64,000 nucleotides of DNA, taken from positions 39,962,480 to 40,026,479 of the forward strand of contig NC_056756.1 in the NCBI RefSeq assembly GCF_018687715.1. The letters run 5' to 3'. Of this stretch, positions 33,748 to 44,680 are shown piece by piece. Within the stretch, counting starts at the first letter, position 1. Each line of letters starts with the position of its first letter. Made by a program: the position numbers and the translations under genes. Under the pieces are notes generated by a model that saw only the letters and a program-made list of their open reading frames with translations, ran no database searches and was not told the origin of the DNA. The stretch comes from Carya illinoinensis. Lineage: Eukaryota > Streptophyta > Magnoliopsida > Fagales > Juglandaceae.

Positions 33748-33911
33748 ATTTATTTTACTTAATAATTAAGAAAATAATTTTAAGTGTATTGATGTATTTT
33801 TTATTTTTTAAAATATTTAAATATATTAAAAATGTAAAAAAAATTGAAACAAAAAAAAACAACTGGGCAACATGCCCAGCGATAAGAGCTGAGCGGCACA
33901 GTAACCCATCC
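33748..33911. mobile_element. Truncated Mutator-type MITE, copy A
   Basis: Right part of the element that is whole at 48493-48710. It retains TTTTACTTAATAATTAAG, CTGGGCAACATGCCCAG and the right target-site copy (TTGCATCAA, 33912-33920). The left end, its duplication and about 1.1 kb of flank are deleted. Confidence 0.75.
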
Positions 33912-34299
33912 TTGCATCAAATATTGCAGGACACGTAATAGAAATTTTTTCCTTTATTTATTGCCTTAACCAGAAGACCATAAATAAGTCATACAATATT
34001 AATTTTTGTCGCTAAAAAACTTTTATATGAGTTATTCTATTTTTAAACTGATGTATGGAGTATATTATACACATTAGTTAAATAATAAAATTTAATTTAA
34101 AAAATTTAAATTATAAGAGATATCTTTTAAATTAAATTAAATTATATAAATATTTATTAAGTATGCTTTACACACGAGCATAAGAATAGAAATTTTCTTT
34201 TCATATAACAATACTTAATGAGGATAAATCCAATCATTCTAGTGATCAAGATAAAGTTGACTTCTCAATAATTCAAGATAAAGTTAACAAACTTGTTAC

Positions 34300-34468
34300 T
34301 GATGTAAATCAATAAAAAGAGAGAGAATGAGAGAGAGAATTGTTATTCATAATCTGAACTTAGAAATATACCCATATATATAGGGGTACAAAGGTTTTAA
34401 TTGATGGTTAAGACTTGGTCAATAATAACTACTAAATGTGGTCATATAATACAAGTTGGTTTATAACA
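34300..34468 (-). repeat. 3' LTR, copia copy A
   Basis: 169 bp. Contains TTATTCATAATCTGAACTTA and CCATATATATAGG (TATA-like). Confidence 0.82.
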
Positions 34469-34691
34469 CTCCCCATTTGGATGACCATATTTAAAGAATA
34501 TGCCTCGTTAAAACCTTGTCAAAGAAAAATCCTGTGGAAAAAAACCAATGACGAAGGAAAAAGAGTAAAGTATTCATGTGTACAGCCAAGTACTTTTAGG
34601 ATTGCTTTATTAAAACCTTGCAAAGGAAAATCCAGTGGGATAAAATCTTAGCGAAGAAAAAAGAGTACAATCAGCACAAGTATTCAAGACA

Positions 34692-35199
34692 TTACTCCCC
34701 CTGAAAAGTGCATGATAATAGGTCTTCAAGTTTTTGCATTCCAATGTTCTGCATAATCTTCTTAAATGTTGCAGTCGGTAATGCTTTAGTGAATAAATTT
34801 TTCAAATTATCACTTAACCGTATCTGCTTGACATCAATTTTACATTTCTCCTCATGAATTGCAATTATCTTCTTGTGTGGATCTGAAAGATAATCTGCAT
34901 CTATATATCCAACTAATTGTAGACTTGATCCATGTTGATAAAATAATAACATATTTAGGGCTTCAATTGAACTGGAGATAAGGTACTTTAGGACCAAGAA
35001 TTTCTTCATCGTCTTCACAAGAACGAAATGGATATTTCTGCTCATCAAATGATCGAGCAACAATTGGAGTACTCAGGAGATAAGTTTTGTCCATATAAAA
35101 GTGCTTCAAGACTTTATAGTGAAAGTATTTACGTTGATGCATCTCAATATTGTGTACCAACACTGCAGTTGATAATGTTTTGGTAAACAAATTCACCAT
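34692..35199 (-). pseudogene. copia RT end and RNase H fragments, copy A
   Basis: 35199-34963 holds VLKHFYMDKTYLLSTP, FDEQKYPFRSCEDDEEILGP and KVPYL, the end of a copia RT. 35063-34692 holds LVGYIDADYLSDPHK and IDVKQIRLSDNLKNLFTKAL, the RNase H. The central RNase H, including two catalytic residues, is deleted. A stray NLFTKTLSTA at the start of the RT piece looks like a copied RNase H end, so the region is also rearranged. Confidence 0.8.
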
Positions 35200-35214
35200 A
35201 TTGACTCAAGATCA

Positions 35215-36250
35215 TTAAAATCGCTACTCTTTTGGAGTTGTGCTCTTCTGAAGTTCTTGTAAATAACATAGTTAGTGGAGAAGTCATCAAAATTAAACCG
35301 CTAACCTCATTTTTCAACAAAAATGGTGGCCGTCTTTTTAGACCAGATAAGCACCACGAGCTTTTACAGCTCTTCTGTAGCTGTCAGGCGCCGCAGAGCT
35401 ATGATGCTATATCTCTTGTCTCTTGTAGGGAGATGCTTCACGAGAGATGCAGTGAAGCAATAGAGATGCTTAGTCATAATTTTTCCTATAAAAGAAATAT
35501 TCAGCTCATCTTCATTCGCATCTCATCTTCTTCACTTTTCTGTAATTAGTCTGCATTCTTACTTTGCAATCTCTTTCTGCATTCTTACTCTGCAATGGCT
35601 CAGCAATCTTCTCATAATCAGTATATGAGGTATTCTGCACATCGTTCACCAGTTGTTTCTGCTTCTACCGCATGTGCTATAATGCAATATAATAATGATC
35701 TGACTAATAAGTCAGATAATGAAGCTATCTACGAGCTTGTGAGTCTCGGTACCCGATACTCATTAACTATTGTCGCATTTTTCAGCGACTACAATCCAAA
35801 ATTTGTGGGGTTGACAAACTCTATGAGAATATTTCTATCATTCAACGACTTCTTCTGGAGTCCAACATGAAGATAGGAGCAATAAAGCAAGAGAATAGGA
35901 ATTTAAAATCCTTGTTTAAATCTTCTTTTCAATTGCCTACTCCTTTAGATAAGGATGCCATACAGATTCTTGAAAAACAAGAGTGTTTAAAGAATCAGGC
36001 GAAGTGCCTTAAATTTCTGTAATTTTGTTTCGAGATAATAAAATAATATTTCATAAATATTCATATTTGTATTTCTATCTTCTGGTAGATGTTCTGTGTG
36101 CTCTATTTTATTTCTCTTTTAATAATGCACACTTCTTACAAAATAGTAATATGAACCTGAAATACTAATTGCATTTAGGAGATATTATTTCAGAACTAAT
36201 AATTTCACTCATCTCCCCCTTGAAGCCACAAGGGTTTCAGATTTATATTT
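35215..36250 (+). other. Insert of unknown origin within copia RT, copy A (promoter-like region and small ORF)
   Basis: The copia RT is interrupted between TPEEL (about 36280) and VLKHFYMDK. The insert has a plus-strand TATA-like CCTATAAAAG at about 35486, about 110 bp before an ATG at 35595. The frame starting there (MAQQSSHNQYMRYSAHRSP) shares its first 55 or so residues with the frame at 50380 in copy B. Copy A then shifts frame by a missing base in the TTTTCAG run; downstream coding is Lys/Glu-rich and helical. An AATAAA-like signal follows (36039). I do not recognise the protein. A captured promoter from a host gene or an endogenous pararetrovirus is possible but unproven. Confidence 0.4.
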
Positions 36251-38560
36251 CAAATATGTGCAATTTTCATGAGCTCTTCTGGAGTCTTAATGGCATTTAA
36301 ATCATCTATATAAACTGCAATAATAGCTTGTTCCACATGCGTTTGAATTGTTTTAGATTATATAAGGATTTTTGAAACTTGATAAAATACATATTTCTGG
36401 ATGTGTTCATATTAGAAGTTTCAGGCATTTTCTATCCTTCAGGGATTTTCATATATATATATATATATATCATGATCCAATGATTCATATAAATATGCAG
36501 TTAATCATACATATCCAAAATCTTGGTAACTTTCAAGCTAATAAAAACCTCAATATGATTTCATCCACTTCAAAAGCGTATCAATATTATTTCTGCGAGA
36601 AACCGATTTGTGATTTATATATCACATTTTTAGATTAGAAATTTCAGACATTTTATATCCTTTATATAAATATCCACTGATATTCAACAAGCATCACCTC
36701 TTTAGGTGTTTGGATTATAAATCTATATGTATTACATTTTACTAGTGATATCAATTCTGCAGGAATTGTCTGCGAGAAACTGACTCGTGATTTATATATC
36801 ACATTTTCATTTCTTTTATATAAATACCCACTGATATTTAACAAGCATCACCTCTTTAAATGTTTGGACTACAAGTCTTTATGCATCATATTTTACTAGT
36901 GATATCAATTCTGCAGGAATTGTTTCTTTCAAATTTGGCCAATATTTTTACGTTAGTATTTTTCGACGGTTCTTGGTTCACTTTCTTCATTTCTTATAGT
37001 AATGTCAATTGCCATCTTATATGAACATACATTGTCGACAATGATTTTATTTCTATCCATAATTTCTCCAATATTCGTGAAATATATCGAGATCTCGTTA
37101 TTTTCAGGTACCTGTCCCTCTTTAAGGGAAGACATTTCATGAAAAACCTCTTTAGGAGGCACTCTTCAGGAGGTTTATACTCTTCAGGAGTTTATATAGG
37201 AGAATTTTATACAGAAAATTTGGATGAATCTTATTGTTTGTTTTGTGGGTACGGCCTTTTCAGGAGCACCAAATTATTTATGTTTTTCTCTTTCAAAATG
37301 CTTTATCTTTTGTATCAATAGGTCTCATATGCTTTTAGGCATGTCTTATGTTCATTAGACTGCTAAATTTCTTAATTGTCCTATAGGGACTTCGATCCTT
37401 GCTGGAAATTTTGCAGCTAGAATATGAGACATTTTAATTTTATTGCATCCATAATTTAATTATCATCTGAACTTCCAGTTCACCTATGATAATCAAGATA
37501 ACGTCGAATTATTTCATTTTATTTGCTTCTAACAAATTTTTCTTTCCACTCCCGGTGGTAAGACTTTATAGTAAAAGAATCTTCTGGTTCTTTTATGGAC
37601 GTCCATATGAAAATTTATTCGACTTATTGTAATTGATTTTGGATGATCAAGATAATCATGAAAAACATACAAATATTTTGAATCATATCACTTTTGATGC
37701 ATTATAATATTTGATTCAATAGTTATATAATATCATCTAAAAGAGAAAATCGGTAGTTTTTCTAATATGAACTTCTGGCTCGAAATCATAAAAGTATTAT
37801 AAAGATATTCATTACCACGTCCAATCTCTTTGTTTCTTTGAATAAAATGCATCATTCTCTTCATTTTAGGGAATAAAATGATATAAATCTAATATCATTT
37901 GCATCATTCTTTTCACTTCAGGGAATAAAATTATATAAATCCAATATCATTCACTTTAGGGAATGATGTGAAACTATTAAAACGTGACTAATGATTTTTT
38001 ATTAAAAGCTCATTATTTTGCTTAGCCACTAGAAGACAAGATATAAATTTAAAATATCTTATAAACTTTTGTATTCGTTATTGCTATTTCGGAAGCACAT
38101 TCGAGACATTCATTTAAACATATATTGTTTAGTGACTTTTTTCTACACAATTTCAATTATGCAGCTTCAGGTGCATTAATCATAATGAACTTTTGGTACA
38201 CGTATCACTCATTTAAACTATGAGATACTCAATAAAATTATTGATTTATAATGATCCTTCAGGGATGCTCAATTTTTATTCCATGATGAATCTTATCATC
38301 AATAATTCATAACAAGTATAAAAAGTAAATAGAACTTGTATATAAACTTATGTGAATAAAAATTTACCACATATATAACTGAAATGTAAATTATGAAAAT
38401 TTTAATTCACCATTGATATAACTGAGATATAAACTATGTCAATAAATATAGAATTTTATCAAATAATAATAATGAATATAATCTTTAATACTCACCTTGA
38501 AGATTATAAATAATATATTAAAAAACTTACTTGAAGTAGAAGATCACTAGCTTTAGAATC
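36250..38560 (-). pseudogene. copia RT N-terminal half and integrase-RT linker, copy A
   Basis: Minus-strand remnants: AVYIDDLNAIKTPEEL (36340-36270; catalytic YVDD changed to YIDD), AELISLVKCNTYRFIIQTPKEV (about 36760-36680, present twice because about 160 bp is duplicated at 36822-36920), PENNEISIYFTNIGEIMDRN (37110-37050), and ARIEVPIGQLRNLAV (about 37390-37350). The rest, expected to be integrase, is unrecognisable AT-rich sequence. Confidence 0.7.
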
Positions 38561-39522
38561 ATCAGAAACTTGGTGACAACTTAGTGCTGGCTCCAAAAGA
38601 TGGAGTAGGAGTGAAAATCCTTGATAGGATCGAAGCAACCTATCATGCGCCAAAGCTGGAGGATGTGTACGCCGATATTTTATTTTATTTTTATTTTTAA
38701 TTAATGTTCAGCTGTCGCTTGCCATTTCTGACTTTACAATGAACAAGAATAGTGCAAAAATGGCATTCATTCCATCTGAGTCGGTTTCAAAGAGGCTTAG
38801 GAGGTTCAAGTCAGAGCCAACCAATTGAGAAAAAGAAGCTCAGTAGCCCGAGGTGGGTCCGGATTCTTCATTAAAGATATAAATGAAGAGTGGGTCCCCA
38901 CTGAACGAGAATCGCGGCACATGGTCAACGTGTAGCAATGGAAAATGATGGAGCTCGAGAGAATTGGGTAGCTTTGTCAGAGACTCAGAGGTATATTTCA
39001 CGCTCCCATATATTTTTGTTCTTGAAGGCAACGTGGTCTCTACTGAGAAAGAAGAAGACTGATTTTGAGATCTTCAAGGCGCCGTGGGTCTACCGAATCT
39101 GGTACTTGGTTGTTTCCGACCACGAAAATGACGCCGTCTGTGGGATATGATCCTCTTCTTCCCACCTGAACCTGTGCTGCAGGACCACCTCTGGCTAGGT
39201 CCGGCAACGACACCACCACAAGGAGATCAAGTTGTTCTGGTCCTAGTCATAGAGTCGGAAGGCGTCTAAGAGCTTGGCCTCGTGTTCCTTAGAGTCTAGA
39301 GCCCAGGCAACGTAAGCCACCGGCCGGGAGGCACATTGAGCTGGGCACCACCTCTTCGAAGCTACGGTTCCCCAAAGTGAAGAGAGCCATAACTGCTCTG
39401 AATGAGCTCATCACCGGTGCACCGATCGATCGGCTAGAAGGGACCCATGGAGTGAGTAAGTCGCTCCTGCTCTCAAAGTCCCAGACCTTGTATGAAGCTC
39501 ACATGTTTGTGAAAATCTCCAG

Positions 39523-39645
39523 TCAAATTGGAGGAACGTGCCTCTGGAGGTCGAGAGCCAGGGACTTGAGGATGTGAGCAGTGGTGTCCTTGGGGTCAAA
39601 CGCGATGGCCTTTTCGGCCAAGGCTAGGGCCTCTTTGGCAAGAGA
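39523..39645 (-). pseudogene. Captured fragment of a host TPR-protein gene, copy A
   Basis: Forty codons, GC-rich compared with the surroundings, read SLAKEALALAEKAIAFDPKD then TTAHILKSLALDLQ and stop. This helix-turn-helix spacing and the DPKDxxAHxLKxLALDLQ motif match a conserved plant tetratricopeptide-repeat protein. It lies about 110 bp inside the 5' LTR, in the sense of the retroelement and in the place of gag. GC-rich sequence continues to about 38840 and may contain more of the same or another host gene; I could not identify it. Confidence 0.65.
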
Positions 39646-39752
39646 GATATGAAAATAAGAAACAAATTCTCAATTCTAATTCTCTCACTAGAAACTAGAA
39701 TCCATTTTTTTTTTTTTATGAGGATTAGAGAAGCTCAATCATGCTGATAACA

Positions 39753-39909
39753 TGTTGTAAATTAATAAAAAGAGAGAGAATTGTTATTCATAATCTGAAT
39801 TTAGAAATATACCTATATATATAGAGGTATAAAAATCTTAATTGACGGTTAAGACCTGGTCAATAATAACGGCTAAATGTGGTCATACAATACAAATTAG
39901 TTTATAACA
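39753..39909 (-). repeat. 5' LTR, copia copy A
   Basis: 157 bp, direct repeat of 34300-34468. The primer-binding region ATGTTATCAGCATGATTG lies just inside on the minus strand. Confidence 0.82.
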
Positions 39910-39914
39910 ATTAT

Positions 39915-42050
39915 ATAATCAATTATAATTATGACTCCTCACAATTATGACTCTTTACTATTAAAATAGTGAGCCTATAAATGTAATAGCAACTCCCAAA
40001 GTCTTCACGGGAGAATTTTATATTTAATAAATGTTATCTATTATTTTATGATATAGAAGTTATGAATTTCAATCATTTTATATAATTTGATTAAATATTT
40101 CATATCTTGATTTCGGGGTTAATTGGTTGTATTATTTTTTTTTTTTGGATGGACCAGTAATGTTATACATGCATAATTTGTCCATTTTGGGAAGATTATC
40201 CCTCCTCCTCTCGTTGCTTTCCTTCTTCTTCTATTCACCTATTTTGTTTATCATTTTTTTTTCAAACTTTCTTCAAGGCTTAAAAAGATAGATTTATAAT
40301 TTTTCGACAACTCCCGAGAGACGCGCCCAACACAAGTAGATTCATGGGTCCAAAATAATTCGAAAGAAAATTGTGATTTTGCAAAAATCATAACGCGTGA
40401 TTTTCATGTGCCGCCCACATTTCTGCGTGAGGATCACGCACCGCCCTTTTAGGCAGTTCTTCTTGACACACGTGCTAGTTCATCGGACTCACTACTACAA
40501 CATCTTTTAGATATGACATTTGTGATTGAAAAAAGACAAGTGTGTTGCTTTTACGAACAGTCACAGATTCTGAAGTTTACCGAAATTGATCCAAACTGTA
40601 ATCCGTCATTTTTCGTATACCTTATTGCATTTATTTTTTGTTTCCTTATTGTTAATTATAATAAAAAAGGAGTTTTTTTTTTCTTTCTATGAAGGGTAAA
40701 GTTGGGTATTTGTTTAAACAAAGAGTATTGTCTCTTAAGATATCTATTTATAGAGAATATTAGCAATAGTGAAAATCAGACTAATCACAAAAGGAAATAG
40801 TATACTAGGGGAGTTCTAAATACATTCTTTAGTTTATGATATCATGTTTGATACGAGAACATTCCAGAATATATCCGATTATGAATATAAATTTTTTTGA
40901 GAAATAAATTATAAAAATTGAGAGAGAACATTAAGATATAAAATAAAATAATAAATAATAAATCTCACTCTTCTTATTAACTTAAACTCTTAGAAAATTG
41001 ATAATTTTACATAATACCAATAAATATTGCATAATGTATTTTATGTATTACAATTTTTTTAATCCCAACATCTTTAATAATTCAAAGAGACAAGGAGACA
41101 ATATCAAGTTGCTGCACGCTAATTACGTGGTCTCTAATATTAAAAACAATAAAGTTGACATAATATGTCTATTTTATCCGCGCTGGCTTGGTTAGAAAGA
41201 AACTGTTGTATCTTTGTCTGTTAGAATATGAGCTAGACTTCTTCACCAACCCACCGAGAATTTTTGGCAATGTTATAGTGAAAGCCAAAACTAAAATTTG
41301 ATTAAAATTTGACTAAAATTTTATTAAAATTGACTAAAAATTAAAGTCATTCAAGTATAACTTCATCTAGAATTAGGTAATTATAAGTTAAAATAATAAT
41401 ATAATATTATTTTTATAATTAAAATATTTTTTAATAATAATATAATATAATTATTTTATCCAATAAATGCACAAAACTGTCTAATCCAATTTTTATAAGA
41501 CTATATCTGAACTAATTATCGCGTGACTAGTGAAATTTCTTGTAAAAATCTCAACATAATATATATTGTCAGTTGTAAAAAAAATCAGAACTTAAAATAT
41601 TTGTTAGTGGAATAAAATCTTCACGGTGAAAAGGACTGTATGTGTGGGATCGAAGATCGAGGAAAGCTCCAGGCGTGCAGAAAAGTGCTCCACCGAATTC
41701 CTTTTTCCGAATATTTCTATTAATATGATAAAATATCCGTCTAATGACACGAGACATTCTTATTTTGTAGTAAAATAAAATATTTGTTATGATTATGAAC
41801 AGTATCCAGTCGAAGAAGGATGTACTGAAATAAAATATTTGTTATGACTATGAATATTATCCAGTCAAAGAAGGAGAAAGCTTTATATTTACTGTAGCTC
41901 GTATGTGGCGATTTTAAAAAAAATTTAGTTATAAATATAACTGTACATTAATATATATACTAATTTAATATAATTGGTCAAAAAGTAAATTTTATTAAAA
42001 ATAATATTAATTAAATTTTAAATATGAAAGAATTAATATTGCTACGACAA
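39915..42050. other. Gene-free duplicated block, copy A
   Basis: AT-rich sequence with no recognised gene. From 40981 to 41902 it is almost identical to copy B (about ten differences by eye), far more similar than the copia part. A 62-codon minus-strand frame (41757-41569) is conserved, but the identity is that of the whole block, so it is no evidence for coding. Confidence 0.5.
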
Positions 42051-42054
42051 ATTA

Positions 42055-42559
42055 ATTTTTTTTTTAATTAACAATTCATTTATTGAAACAAAGAAGTCCT
42101 TACATCAAATTGCTTTTGTCAAGCCAAACCGCTTGACTTACAAATGAAGAACAATAATTTAACCAAACTTCTATATCACGAATTTTCCAAGCATGGCGTG
42201 GCATCTGATGTGCTGCAGTATTGCCGAGCCTATTAACATGCAAGACTTGATTTTCCTGAAAGTAATAGAACATTTTTCGAATATCTTAAAGTAGAAAATC
42301 AAAATCTGTAATATAGTTAGTCAGATTATTCAAAACATTCACCAGTAGCAAACAATCGGTTTCAAGAATAAGTTTCGGAACACCCCATTGAACACACATT
42401 TGCATTCCTCTTAGCATTGCTATAGCTTCAATAGATTCATATGACACAACCTCACTTTCCACTTTACTGCATGCAGCTAGAACCTCTCCCTGATGATCTC
42501 GAAGAATCACTCATATCCCAACTATTTGTTGATCATAGAAAGTTACTCCATCCACATTC
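42055..42559 (-). pseudogene. LINE 3' end (RNase H and poly-A tail), copy A
   Basis: The minus-strand frame at 42510-42286 reads MILRDHQGEVLAACSKVESE and LETDCLLLVNVLNNL, the LINE RNase H-like domain. It continues VNRLGNTAAHQMPRHAWK, a stop near 42105, and an A-rich tail (T-run 42057-42068 on plus). The rest of the LINE is cut off by copia 3 at 42560. Bases 42470-42559 match 56704-56794, where the LINE continues to full length. Confidence 0.82.
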
Positions 42560-42937
42560 TGTTGGGAGCTTTTCTGACATAGAGACGATTCTAAATAAAG
42601 GAGGGACAAAATTTAAAGTGGTTCGGCAATTGCCTACGTCCACAGATGCTGTAATTTCACTATGAAAATAATTTTACAGAAAACTCTCTCTCACCCACTT
42701 TGATGCACTCTGCACACACGCAGCACTCTCTATTTTCTCTCTGCTCTTCTTTGCTGCACACTCCACACACTTAAGCTCTCCTATTTATAGGAGAGCAGAT
42801 CAGTACGTTGCAGCAATTTGCTGCATGATTCTTGGGGAGGTGGGGAGGTGCCTAACAATACAAAGGAGCAAACGGTGCAACGGTGCATTCAGTGTCTTTC
42901 GGTGCACTGTTCACTGTTTTTGTCTCCACCTGCAACA
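42560..42937 (-). repeat. 3' LTR of copia 3
   Basis: 378 bp. Contains CTCCTATTTATAGGAGAG (TATA region, about 42778-42795) and the polypurine tract immediately beyond 42937. Confidence 0.82.
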
Positions 42938-43051
42938 ATCTCCCACTTGGAGACAAATGAGTCTACATATCTTCATAGCAACTATTACAGCAACTTCAAG
43001 TCATGCCTTTAAGTACGAAGTCCAACTGAAGCTATACACAGCTTCAGTTTG

Positions 43052-43921
43052 TCAGCAGTAACTACTTTTGTGAACATGTCTGCTGGGGTTCTCTGTTCCT
43101 CGAATCTTCTCAAGTATCAGCTGTCCACTATCGAGAAGAGATCGGATAAAATGGTATCGCAACTGTATGTGTTTTGTTTTGGAATGAAAGGCTGGATTCT
43201 TTACAAGAAAAATAGCACTCTGACTATCACTGTGCAGAATGCCTTTTTCATTCTTCTTTCCCAATTCCTCCAAGAATGACTGCAACCAAACCATTTCCTT
43301 CCCTGCTTCAGTTATAGCAACGTATTCCGCTTCTGTAGTTGAGAGAGCAACAATCTTCTGTAACTTAGAAGCCCACGATACAGCTGTAACACCCAGCGTA
43401 TACACAAATCCAGTAGTACTTTTTCTGCAGTCAACGTCACCTGCTAAATCAGCATCTACATATCCCTGTAGTTTTAAACCTGCTTTTGTAAAGCATAGTG
43501 ACGTATCTGAAGAGCCTTGTAGATATCTTAAAATCCACTTGACTGCTTCCCAATGCTGCTTTCCTGGATTACTCATGTACTTGCTCACAGCTCCCACTGC
43601 TTGTGCAATATCTGGCCTTGTACAGACCATGGCGTACATAAGACTACCAATAGCAGATGCATAGGGTATTCTGTCCATGCATTCTTGCTCTTCCTCCGTC
43701 TTTGGCGACTGATCCTTAGTTAGTCAAAAGTGACTAGCTAAGGGTGTGCTCACTGGTTTTGCCTTGTCCATGTTAAACCTTCTGAGCACCTTCTTTACAT
43801 ACTCCTCCTGGGAGAGCTTGAGAGTATCATTAGACCTGTCTTTAATAATTCTCATACCAAGGATTTGTTTTGCAGCACCCAAATCCTTCATCTCAAACCG
43901 CTTTGACAACTGCTTCTTCAA
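43052..43921 (-). pseudogene. copia 3 RT end and RNase H
   Basis: 43921-43724: KRFEMKDLGAAKQILGMRI and KLSQEEYVKKVLRRFNMDK, the end of RT. A stop and frame change follow. 43678-43052, a 208-residue open frame: YASAIGSLMYAMVCTRPDIA, GYVDADLAGDVDCRKSTTGF and ALSTTEAEYVAITEAGKE, HSDSQSAIFLVKNPAFHSKT and KHIQLRYHFIRSLL, a full RNase H with its acidic residues (D in YVDAD, E in TEAEY, D in HSDSQ). The catalytic RT YVDD part is deleted. Closest in this window to copia 2. Confidence 0.92.
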
Positions 43922-43949
43922 TTCATTGATTTCTTCGATAAGTTAAAAT

Positions 43950-44680
43950 CTCAACTCGAGCTCGAGCTCGAGCTCATCCCACAAACGAGTTCGAGTCGAG
44001 CTCTAGCTCGAGCTTGAATTGTTTTTTTTTAATAAGATTTAATAATTAATAAAATAAATAAATAAATAAGAATTAATATTGAATTTATACAACTAACAAG
44101 TAGAACATTTATTAAATTATAAAATTTTAAAAAATTTATAAATAATTACTATCTAACTAGTTGATATTTATCCAAAATAACAATATATTATATGACTACA
44201 TATATTATTAATACATACACTTAATATGATAGAATATATCTATTTCATATATGGTTTCCACATACTAGTATATGAAATTATTAAATTTTATCAACTAATT
44301 ATTATACAAATTATAAAATATACCTATGAAATATATTTACTATCTAGATATAAGTAATTAGAATACATATTATATATTTAATTATAAAAGTGGTATGCTT
44401 ATATTATTAGCTAATACATATATACATGCATAGGTGTATGTATATATTTATTAATATATGAATGATTTTTAATCGAGTCGAGCTAATGAGTCGACTCGAG
44501 CATAAATGGGCGAGCCTTAGTCGAGTCGAGTCGAGTTTTGTCAAGTATGTGTCATTTTCAAATCGAGCGAGTATCTGCTTTAACGAACGAGCTTTTTTTT
44601 TCATGAGTCGAGTTCGATTCGAGTTTAACCGAGCGAGTACTGAGCGAGCTATCAAACAGACTGGTTCATTTACAGCCCTA
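43950..44680. mobile_element. hAT-like non-autonomous element, one end visible
   Basis: The right end, read inward on the minus strand, is TAGGGCTGTAAATGAACC, a typical plant hAT terminus. Subterminal sequence is rich in GAGTCGAG/GCTCGAGC motifs at both sides (43965-44025 and 44470-44650), with an AT-rich middle. The left terminus was not found and is probably lost. The element ends exactly where copy B of the duplication begins. Confidence 0.6.

Larger units (their letters stand above)
34300..39909 (-). mobile_element. Ty1/copia element, copy A, heavily decayed
   Basis: Direct repeats at 34300-34468 and 39753-39909 have a TG start and TATAACA end. Minus-strand AAATGGGGAG abuts the 3' LTR (polypurine tract), and TGTTATCAGCATG abuts the 5' LTR (tRNA-Met-type primer site). 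Internal minus-strand remnants include RNase H, RT and the integrase-RT linker in the right order. The left flank is GTTAC; the matching right flank is seen only in copy B (GGTAC). The gag position is occupied by foreign sequence (see 39523), and the RT is interrupted by an insert (about 35200-36250). Confidence 0.83.
30998..42559. repeat. Tandem segmental duplication, copy A
   Basis: Collinear with 44681-56797. It starts inside the FAR1 coding sequence (GGCACATCCAAGC) and runs through the MULE right end, a MITE remnant, a copia element, a gene-free block and the 3' part of a LINE. Copy A lacks about 1.1 kb near 33747 that copy B has; copy B lacks about 560 bp (41903-42469) that copy A has. 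Confidence 0.93.
42560..43945 (-). mobile_element. Ty1/copia element 3, 5'-deleted, relatively young
   Basis: The 3' LTR (42560-42937; TGTTGCAGG start, CTCCCAACA end on minus), polypurine tract (CCAAGTGGGAGAT) and RNase H/RT coding follow in order on the minus strand. A stub of upstream RT ends near 43940, where hAT-like sequence begins, so the 5' half is missing. The long open stretches suggest more recent insertion than the other copias here. It interrupts the LINE. Confidence 0.87.

Noticed and set aside
35215..36250. Definite endogenous pararetrovirus
   Set aside because: The TATA-leader-ORF layout is suggestive, but I see no movement protein, coat protein or viral RT motif, so I did not call it.
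41569..41757. Conserved 62-codon minus-strand frame in both duplication copies
   Set aside because: The protein is identical in both copies, but the surrounding non-coding DNA is equally conserved, so there is no sign of coding selection.
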